Positions 1 to 5,991 of a stretch of DNA of 5,991 bases are shown piece after piece. The notes below the pieces were generated by a model. It had not been told where the DNA came from. It was given only the letters and a program-made list of their open reading frames with translations, and made no database searches. This DNA comes from an uncultured bacterium (GTDB lineage Bacteria; Bacillota_I; Bacilli_A; RFN20; CAG-826): assembly GCA_949290725.1 (NCBI GenBank), contig CASEST010000090.1, forward strand, positions 1-5,991. Reading direction: 5' to 3'. Position numbers and translations under genes: made by a program. The number at the start of each line of letters is the position of its first letter. Positions within the stretch are counted from its first letter, which is position 1.

Positions 1-544
1 AAAGGGATTCATCTGCATAAATATTGCCAATTCCTGTCATAATTTCTTGATCTAGTAGTAACGATTTAATTGGTTTTTTCTTTTTTAATTTTTTTATTAA
101 CTCTGGATAGTCTTTTTCACTTATTTTGTTAGCTTCAATTCCTAATTTTTTAATCATTGGGGTTTCAAAAACTTGATTACTTCTAGTTAAATACATTACC
201 CCAAATTTTCTAGTGTCGTTAAAAGATAAAAAAGTATTATCAGTAAAATAAAAAATCAAAGTAGTAGAAGAAATTCGACTTTTATTGATATCGGTGTTAT
301 ATGAAAATTTACCTTCCATCCTTAAATGGATGATAATTGTGTAATTATCAGAAAGATTTAAAAATAAATATTTCCCATAACGAGTAATAGAAATAATTTC
401 TTTATTAATTACATTATCTTTAAAATCAACAATATCTGATTGAATTAATCTATCATAAAAAACATCTACTCGATTAATTTTCTTACCAATTATTAATGAT
501 GATAACATCATTTTTACAGTTTCTACCTCAGGTAATTCTGGCAT
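1..544 (-). CDS. mutM: Formamidopyrimidine-DNA glycosylase (Fpg/MutM), N-terminal 181 residues; 3' end beyond the window
   Basis: Bifunctional base-excision-repair glycosylase/AP lyase that removes 8-oxoguanine and formamidopyrimidines. Seen in the sequence: it begins MPELPEVET, giving the catalytic Pro2 (Schiff-base nucleophile after Met removal) and Glu3. The RYGKYLFL block carries Lys58, matching the catalytic Lys57 of E. coli. HLRMEGKF (Met77) and DTRKFG (Arg112, Phe114) match the Met/Arg/Phe triad that fills the gap left by the flipped base. LLLDQEIMTGIGNIYADES (162-180) is the helix-two-turn-helix region with the phosphate-binding Asn174. The frame is open to the left edge. The family is about 270-280 residues long, so roughly 90, including the C-terminal zinc finger, lie outside and could not be checked. 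The ATG at 544-542 is chosen because Pro must follow Met and a strong AAGGAG sits 5 bases upstream. It follows polA by 11 bases and is probably cotranscribed. Nei is excluded by K58 and the MPELPEVET start; identification is very secure. Confidence 0.97.
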   Translation of the reverse strand, partial: MPELPEVETVKMMLSSLIIGKKINRVDVFYDRLIQSDIVDFKDNVINKEIISITRYGKYLFLNLSDNYTIIIHLRMEGKFSYNTDINKSRISSTTLIFYFTDNTFLSFNDTRKFGVMYLTRSNQVFETPMIKKLGIEANKISEKDYPELIKKLKKKKPIKSLLLDQEIMTGIGNIYADESL

Positions 545-549
545 ATTTT

Positions 550-555
550 CTCCTT
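550..555 (-). promoter_or_regulatory. Shine-Dalgarno site of mutM
   Basis: AAGGAG on the minus strand, 5 bases before the mutM ATG and immediately after the polA TAA stop (558-556). The whole polA-mutM gap (545-555) is this site plus its spacer, so there is no room for a terminator or a separate promoter between the two genes. This supports cotranscription. Confidence 0.85.
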
Positions 556-3159
556 TTATTTAGCGTCGTACCAAGTTTTTGCATAACCTCCATCAACTTT
601 TAATTTGACTTTTAATTTTACGCAATTTTCCATAATATCTTTAACAATTTTTATAATTGAATCTTTTTCTTCATCATTAACTTTTAAAATTATTTCATCA
701 TGGATTTGGTTAACTATTTTAGCTTTAAAATTATGCTTTTTTAAAGCCTTATTAACTTCAATCATGGCGATTTTAATCAAATCAGCAGCACTCCCTTGAA
801 TTGGAGCATTCATTGCAGCTCTTTTCTCGAACTCTCGTTCTTGAAAATTGCTTGAATTGATATTTCTTAAATAACGTCGTCGATTAAACATTGTTTGGGA
901 ATATCCAAGTTTCTGTGCAGAGTCAACTAAGCTATCTAAATATGCTCTAATTTCAGGAAATTCATTATAAAATGAGTCGATTATTGACTTGGCTTCGTGA
1001 ACTGGTATTTTTAATTGGTCGGCTAATCCCCAATCGCTTATTCCATAAACTATTCCAAAATTAACTGTCTTTGCTCGCCTTCTTTCTTCGCTATTTGGCT
1101 CTCGATCCAAGTGGAATATTTTTTTGGCTGTTTCGCTATGGATATCTTCATCATTATTAAAAACATTTATCATTGTCGTTGAATTAGACAAATGGGCTAA
1201 TAAACGAAGTTCGATTTGAGAATAATCTAAAGATAAAATATTTAAATTTTGATCATCATAGAAAAAAGCTTTTCGAATCATCTTGCTTTCTTCGTCTCTA
1301 GTTGAAATATTTTGTAAATTTGGGTCTGAGGAAGAAAGACGACCAGTTTGAGTCAACGCTTGGTTAAATGTAGTATGAATAAGGCCTTTATTATCAATAA
1401 ATGGAATGAATCCATCTACATAAGTCGATAATAATTTAGAATATTTGCGGTATTCGAAAATATAAGGAACAATTGGGTGCTCATCGATTATTTTTGATAA
1501 AACCTCAGCACTAGTAGAACGAGATTTACCACTTTTTAATTTAAATTTATCATATAAAATAGCAGCTAATTGTTTAGGAGAATTTAAATTAAAATCCTCA
1601 TTATCATTTAAAGAAATAATTTTTTCTTTTATTTCTTTTAATTTTATTTCATATTCTTGTTTAAATTCTAAAAGTTTATCTTTATTTAAAGGGAAACCTT
1701 CAAGTTCCATTTCGCCTAAGACAATTGTTAAAGGTTGTTCAATATTAATTAATAGTTGATATTCATTATATTCATTTAACTTTGAAATGATTTTAGGTGA
1801 TAAATTTAAACTATAATAAGCCTCGATAGAAGTTATTAAAGCGGTATCAATTAATAGAGCTGTTTCTTCATTTAGTGCATATGAAATATCAATATCAAAA
1901 AAAGATAGAACTGATGATAATTCATTTTTTAAACTTGGTTCGATAATATAAGAAGCTAAAAGCAAATCAAAGGCTAATCCATTAATATCTATGCCATTAT
2001 TTTTTAATACAACATAGATTTTTTTATAATCATAGCAATATTTTTTTATATTTTCATTCGCTAAAATATTTAATAATTTTCGGTCTTTTAATAAAACATT
2101 TTTATGGAAATAATATATTTCATTTTTAAAAGTAATAGCGATTCCAATTAAATCAGCATTATGATAATTGTTATTTGTTATATCAATTGCTAAACCAATT
2201 TTGTCAGTTTCTATGATATTTAATGATGAAGAGTCGTTTAGAATTTGGTAAGTGATTTTTTCATTTTCGCTATTTTTTCTTAAAGATTGAGGTAGTTTAT
2301 TGATTAAAGTTCTTAAATCGTATTTTTGTATAAATTTATTAATCTTATTAAAATCATAACCTTTATAAATTAAGTCGGATTTCTTGATATTCAAATTGTC
2401 ATCCGTCTTGATAGTGGCTAATTTTAAACAAAGACGTCCATTGTCCTGATTTTGAACAATTGATTGACCTATTTTCTTTGTTAAATCAGCATGTTTAACT
2501 ATTTCTTCAAAAGTTTCATATTGTTGGATTAATTGCTTTGCAGTTTTATCGCCTATGCCAGGAATACCTTTTAAATTATCGCTATCATCACCTCTTAAAG
2601 CTTTATAATCTATAATTTGATGTGGAGCAAAACCCCATTCATCTTTAAATGATTCTGGGGTCATTGCTTTTATATCTTTTAAACCTTTTTTAATTAATTG
2701 AATGGTTATATTATTATCAATTAATTGTAAATAATCTCGATCGGAAGTATAGATTTCAACTTTATAATTCTCTTTCTCCATCATTTTAGCGATATTTCCT
2801 GCAATATCATCTGCTTCTAAGTTTTCATTTTCATAATGGTAGATATTTAATGAATCGAGGAGTTCGCGAAAAATTGGGAATTGCACTTTTAATTCTTCTT
2901 CAAGTGGTTTTCTATTTGCTTTATAGTCTTTATATTCTTGATGGCGGAATGTATGCTTTGAACTATCTAAGGCAACAAAAATAGCATCATCCCTTTTTAA
3001 GGTTTTTAATATGGCAGCAAGCATATTAGAAAAAGCAAAAATAGCATTGGTTGGAATTCCATCTCTATTACGCATTAATTTTTCTTTATCAATTGCAAAA
3101 GTTGCATAAAATGCTCTAAATAATAAACTATATCCATCAATAATAATTATTTTATTCAT
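556..3159 (-). CDS. polA: DNA polymerase I (family A), full length, with 5' nuclease and inactive 3'-5' exonuclease domain
   Basis: Removes RNA primers from Okazaki fragments and fills gaps in replication and excision repair. It has 867 residues, close to Bacillus PolA (about 880). Residues 1-290 are the 5' nuclease (FEN): metal-ligand Asps at D8 (IIIDGYSLLFRAF), D65, E115/D117/D118 (EADD), D140/D142 (TSDRD) and D192/D194 (GDDSDN), then the helix-hairpin-helix GIPGIGDKTA (198-207). Residues 300-465 hold the 3'-5' exonuclease fold without its catalytic set: D326 remains, but the partner Glu is T328, and the later metal and Tyr positions read I381, I442 and E446. Residues 466-867 are the polymerase: TGRLSSSDPNLQNI (605-618), motif A LDYSQIELR with D645, O-helix R693/K697/F701/Y705, and motif C QIHDEI with D821/E822. 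Phe701 is the usual dNTP-type residue. The start at 3159 overlaps the dnaE stop by 8 bases and has AAAGGA upstream; the stop is TAA. Unlike the nuclease-only PolA relatives of several mycoplasmas, it keeps its polymerase domain. Confidence 0.98.
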   Translation of the reverse strand: MNKIIIIDGYSLLFRAFYATFAIDKEKLMRNRDGIPTNAIFAFSNMLAAILKTLKRDDAIFVALDSSKHTFRHQEYKDYKANRKPLEEELKVQFPIFRELLDSLNIYHYENENLEADDIAGNIAKMMEKENYKVEIYTSDRDYLQLIDNNITIQLIKKGLKDIKAMTPESFKDEWGFAPHQIIDYKALRGDDSDNLKGIPGIGDKTAKQLIQQYETFEEIVKHADLTKKIGQSIVQNQDNGRLCLKLATIKTDDNLNIKKSDLIYKGYDFNKINKFIQKYDLRTLINKLPQSLRKNSENEKITYQILNDSSSLNIIETDKIGLAIDITNNNYHNADLIGIAITFKNEIYYFHKNVLLKDRKLLNILANENIKKYCYDYKKIYVVLKNNGIDINGLAFDLLLASYIIEPSLKNELSSVLSFFDIDISYALNEETALLIDTALITSIEAYYSLNLSPKIISKLNEYNEYQLLINIEQPLTIVLGEMELEGFPLNKDKLLEFKQEYEIKLKEIKEKIISLNDNEDFNLNSPKQLAAILYDKFKLKSGKSRSTSAEVLSKIIDEHPIVPYIFEYRKYSKLLSTYVDGFIPFIDNKGLIHTTFNQALTQTGRLSSSDPNLQNISTRDEESKMIRKAFFYDDQNLNILSLDYSQIELRLLAHLSNSTTMINVFNNDEDIHSETAKKIFHLDREPNSEERRRAKTVNFGIVYGISDWGLADQLKIPVHEAKSIIDSFYNEFPEIRAYLDSLVDSAQKLGYSQTMFNRRRYLRNINSSNFQEREFEKRAAMNAPIQGSAADLIKIAMIEVNKALKKHNFKAKIVNQIHDEIILKVNDEEKDSIIKIVKDIMENCVKLKVKLKVDGGYAKTWYDAK

Positions 3160-5991
3160 CTGTTTTAACTTCCTTTAAATTGCTCAATATAAAACTTGTT
3201 TTAGAATTTTTAATTTCTTTTCTTCCTTCAATAAGAACAATATTATCAATTTTAATTGAATCTATAAATTTTGAATAGGTAGAAGAAAAAGAAGTGACCT
3301 CAAGTTCATTAATGTCATCAGTAATTGTAAAAAAGGCCATCGGCTTACCTTTATCCTTACCATTTTTAATCGTCAATGTTTTTATTGTTTTGATTATTCC
3401 TAGCGTTTTAACATTCTTTCCGTTAATAATTTCATCAATAGGTATTAAATTTTGTTTGTCATTTTCACTTAACTTTACATAATTCAATAATGAATCTGAA
3501 ATCAAGATGCCTAAAGCATTATATTCGTTATGCATTTTTTCAAAATTATCTTCTTTAACATCTAAATTTAAATTAAATTGTATCTCATTATCATCACGAA
3601 TTTCAGAGAGAAGATTTTTCCCTCCAAGCTTTAAAAAGTCCATTACATCAGGAATAATCATTTTTAATGCCTTCCTATTATTGATGAATTTATCAAAACA
3701 GCCTGCATCAATTAATATTGAAAGTTGTTTATCACTTATTTTTTGTTGAAATGAAAGACTCCTTAAAATGAAATCAGAAAACGAAAGATAAGAGCCATTT
3801 TTATGTCTCTCATTAATTATATTAGAGGCTAAATTAATATTAATCCCATTTATTTTGTTAATTGGAAAAACTAATGATTTTTTATCAGGAACAAAATATA
3901 GTTCCGATTTATTTATATCAGGCAGCGCAAGATGTAATTTTCTCTTTTTTATTTCACTTAAATATGAATTAAATTTAGATTCGCTAGAGTTGTTAGTTAA
4001 AATTGCTGCATAAAATTCAGTCGGATAATAAACTTTTAAATAAGCCATTTTTGCGGTAATTATCGCATAACTAACAGCGTGTGAAAGGTTGAAACCATAA
4101 CTAGCAAATTTTAAAATTGTTTCAAAAATTTCATTTGATTCTTTAAGAGGGTGTTTATTTTTTACTGCTCCATTAATGAATTTCGATTTCATTTCTGCAA
4201 TTTCTTTATAGTGTTTTTTGGAGATAGCACGCCTAAAAAGATCGGCTTCAGCAAAGGTAAAAGAAGCGTATTGTTGTGCAATGCGCATTATTTGCTCTTG
4301 ATAGATGATAATTCCATAGGTTGATTTTAAAATAGGTTCTAACACTTTTGATGGATAAGTTATTTTTTCCTTACCATTTTTTCTTAAAACATAGTTTTTA
4401 ATAAAATCTATTGGTCCAGGTCTAGCAAGAGATATTGCATCAACAATCTCTTTAAAATTATCTGGTTTTATATCTAAAATAGCCATTTTGCCAGCACTAG
4501 CATCAATTTGAAAAATTCCCATTAATAAACCGCTTTTTAAAAGTTGATAAATTTTTGGGTCGTCAATAGGTATTTCTTCAAATTTAACTATTTTTCCATG
4601 ATTTAAATTAATTAGTTTCAAACAATTGTCAATAATTGTTAAATTAGATAACCCAAGTAGATCAAATTTTAAAAAGCCTTGTTCCTCTAAATAATCTTTT
4701 TCATATTGAGTGCATATTTCTTCATCATTTAAATAATTTATCGGCATATTTTCTAATAAAGAAGTGGAGGATAAAACAACGCCAGCAGCATGCAAACCTT
4801 TTTGGCGTGGTAAGCCTTCAATTCTTTTGGCGTTTTCAAAAATAAATTTAAAATCCGAAGTAGACTCAATTATTTCTTTAAAAGCAGGTATATTTTGAAA
4901 TGCGTAATCTAATGTATAGTCAGTGCTACCTTCTTTAGTCTTAAAATTTAATGGTATTTTTTTAGTTATTTCATCTGCTATCTTAACTGGATAACCAAAA
5001 ACTCGCGCGATATCTCGAATCGCATTCTTAGCTTTAATATTTTGAAATGCAATTACATGAGAGACATGATCGTTCCCATATTTTTTCTCTAAATAGTGAA
5101 TAACTTCATCTCGACGTATGTCTTGAAAATCAATATCGATATCAGGCATAGTATTTCTAGATGGATTTAAAAACCTTTCAAAAAGAAGATCGTATTTTAA
5201 TGGGTCAACAGTAGTAATGTCTAATAAATAGGAAACTAAACTACCAGCAGCAGATCCTCTCCCTGGTCCGACTAATATTCCTTGATTTTTAGCATACTTA
5301 ACATAATCTTGAACAAGCAAAAAATAATCTTCGTAACCCATTTTGCAAATTGTTAGATATTCATAATTTAAACGAGAGCGATATTTTGGATTGCTTTTTA
5401 AATCAATATTTTTTTCTTTAAGCCCATTTAGTATATTATTCTTTAACAATTCTCTGCTATTTAGTAGATTTTTAGTGGTTTTAGAGTAGTTAATTAGTAT
5501 ACCTCTAGTTTTAATAAATTGAAAATCTATTATCTTTATCAATTCTGTTGTGTTTAATAATTCTTCAGTGGTGAATAATGTTTTTAATTCTTCTTCGTCT
5601 AAAAAATGAAAATCAGGATAAAATAAATCATTCTTATCAATTGTGAAATCATTTTCGATAGCTTCTAAAATTTTTAAAGTAGTTGAAGTCTCTTCTTTTA
5701 AATGTCTAATTAAAGGAAATGCAAGAGTTTTTATTTTATTTTTGCTTAAATAACTTCTTAATAGATTTAAATGCGATTGATTTAAAAATCCATGATTATC
5801 TATGCCCACATAAAAATTTTCGAAATATTTATTGAGTTCTAAAACTTTAGTACGAATAAGTTGATCCTCAAGATTATTAAAAATTAGCGAAGATGATGAC
5901 AAAATTGCAATCAAGCCTTTAGTATCGATTTTACTTAAGTCAATATTAATACCTTTATTGATTAGATTAGTTAATTTAATTAAAGATAAAT
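3152..5991 (-). CDS. dnaE: DNA polymerase III subunit alpha (family C, DnaE type), 945 visible residues; 5' end beyond the window
   Basis: Replicative polymerase. In Gram-positive relatives that also have PolC it extends primers on the lagging strand. Residue numbers count from the first whole codon at the right edge (5989-5987). Residues 1-110 are the C-terminal part of the PHP domain. The palm holds GPGRGSAAGS (241-250) and PDIDIDF with catalytic D285 and D287; the third catalytic Asp is D443 in KFDLLGL. HAAGVV (400-405), ARPGP (522-526), YQEQ (563-566) and YGFNLSHA (631-638) are typical finger and palm blocks. A helix-hairpin-helix region spans about 736-785, and an OB fold (858-943) ends the protein with no tau-binding tail. 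The frame stays open to the edge; a TTG at 5914-5912 is internal because the PHP homology continues upstream. The HxH start of PHP, roughly 90-100 residues, is missing, so full length should be near 1040, somewhat short of B. subtilis DnaE (about 1115). The sequence contains no tryptophan. Stop is TAA, overlapping polA. DnaE rather than PolC: there is no inserted exonuclease domain and the OB fold is C-terminal. Confidence 0.97.
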   Translation of the reverse strand, partial: LSLIKLTNLINKGINIDLSKIDTKGLIAILSSSSLIFNNLEDQLIRTKVLELNKYFENFYVGIDNHGFLNQSHLNLLRSYLSKNKIKTLAFPLIRHLKEETSTTLKILEAIENDFTIDKNDLFYPDFHFLDEEELKTLFTTEELLNTTELIKIIDFQFIKTRGILINYSKTTKNLLNSRELLKNNILNGLKEKNIDLKSNPKYRSRLNYEYLTICKMGYEDYFLLVQDYVKYAKNQGILVGPGRGSAAGSLVSYLLDITTVDPLKYDLLFERFLNPSRNTMPDIDIDFQDIRRDEVIHYLEKKYGNDHVSHVIAFQNIKAKNAIRDIARVFGYPVKIADEITKKIPLNFKTKEGSTDYTLDYAFQNIPAFKEIIESTSDFKFIFENAKRIEGLPRQKGLHAAGVVLSSTSLLENMPINYLNDEEICTQYEKDYLEEQGFLKFDLLGLSNLTIIDNCLKLINLNHGKIVKFEEIPIDDPKIYQLLKSGLLMGIFQIDASAGKMAILDIKPDNFKEIVDAISLARPGPIDFIKNYVLRKNGKEKITYPSKVLEPILKSTYGIIIYQEQIMRIAQQYASFTFAEADLFRRAISKKHYKEIAEMKSKFINGAVKNKHPLKESNEIFETILKFASYGFNLSHAVSYAIITAKMAYLKVYYPTEFYAAILTNNSSESKFNSYLSEIKKRKLHLALPDINKSELYFVPDKKSLVFPINKINGININLASNIINERHKNGSYLSFSDFILRSLSFQQKISDKQLSILIDAGCFDKFINNRKALKMIIPDVMDFLKLGGKNLLSEIRDDNEIQFNLNLDVKEDNFEKMHNEYNALGILISDSLLNYVKLSENDKQNLIPIDEIINGKNVKTLGIIKTIKTLTIKNGKDKGKPMAFFTITDDINELEVTSFSSTYSKFIDSIKIDNIVLIEGRKEIKNSKTSFILSNLKEVKTDE
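3171..3176 (-). promoter_or_regulatory. Shine-Dalgarno site of polA inside the 3' end of dnaE
   Basis: AAAGGA on the minus strand, 11 bases before the polA ATG (3159-3157); extended to AAAGGAAG (3169-3176) the spacing is 9. It lies within the dnaE codons for Leu-Lys-Glu near the C-terminus. Together with the ATGAATAA overlap (3152-3159) it suggests polA is translated partly by ribosomes finishing dnaE. The spacing is slightly long, so this site may matter less than the coupling. Confidence 0.65.

Noticed and set aside
545..555. Terminator or regulatory element between polA and mutM
   Set aside because: The gap is 11 bases and is fully explained by the Shine-Dalgarno and spacer; there is no inverted repeat.
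605..799. Plus-strand open frame of 64 codons
   Set aside because: It lies wholly inside polA, opposite the conserved motif C region, and its hydrophobic translation is what the antisense of Lys/Asp/Glu-rich codons gives. No family resemblance.
3341..3380. Possible promoter inside dnaE upstream of polA (minus strand TTGACG, 17-base spacer, TAAAGG)
   Set aside because: The -35 is fair but the -10 matches only about three of six consensus bases. Such pairs arise by chance in AT-rich coding DNA.
3294..3749. Two plus-strand open frames of 62 and 80 codons (3294-3482, 3507-3749)
   Set aside because: Both are antisense to the OB fold and helix-hairpin-helix part of dnaE, have no recognisable domain and show the same antisense composition.
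5912..5914. TTG codon that could be taken as the start of a 920-residue dnaE
   Set aside because: The same frame stays open for 25 more codons to the window edge and those residues fit the PHP domain. A DnaE lacking the first part of PHP would be abnormal, so the real start lies outside.
1..5991. Mobile element, CRISPR array, tRNA or undescribed defence system
   Set aside because: Apart from 11 bases the window is covered by three recognisable housekeeping genes on one strand with even composition. I saw no repeats, RNA folds or foreign-looking segment.

Overview
The window is a dense, AT-rich stretch of a bacterial chromosome. All genes lie on the minus strand, reading right to left: dnaE (5' end beyond the right edge), polA (complete), then mutM (3' end beyond the left edge). 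Only about 11 bases are non-coding. I see no RNA gene, mobile element, repeat array, terminator or convincing promoter.

Organism (inference): the base composition, the Lys/Asn/Ile-rich proteins, the Gram-positive-type DnaE ending at its OB fold and the proofreading-dead Bacillus-type PolA point to a low-GC Bacillota/Mycoplasmatota lineage. The order dnaE-polA-mutM is that of Mollicutes such as Mycoplasma genitalium, recalled from knowledge and not searched. Two points argue against a Mycoplasma or Spiroplasma proper: PolA keeps its full polymerase domain, and UGA is not read as Trp (all three Trp codons are TGG and no TGA occurs in frame). An Acholeplasma-like, Izemoplasma-like or other standard-code relative is the best guess.

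Layout: 3152-5991, DnaE, a family C polymerase missing roughly its first 90-100 residues. 556-3159, PolA with a 5' nuclease, a degenerate 3'-5' exonuclease domain and a family A polymerase; its start overlaps the dnaE stop by 8 bases. 1-544, MutM/Fpg, the first 181 residues, with its ribosome binding site directly against the polA stop codon.

The three genes look translationally linked and work on related tasks. DnaE extends primers in replication, PolA removes RNA primers and fills gaps in Okazaki maturation and base excision repair, and MutM excises 8-oxoguanine to make gaps that PolA can fill. Neither polymerase shows an intact proofreading site in what is visible. This is a housekeeping replication/repair operon; I found no sign of an undescribed system. 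The points worth a second look are divergence at conserved sites of DnaE, the near absence of tryptophan, and the tight gene coupling.
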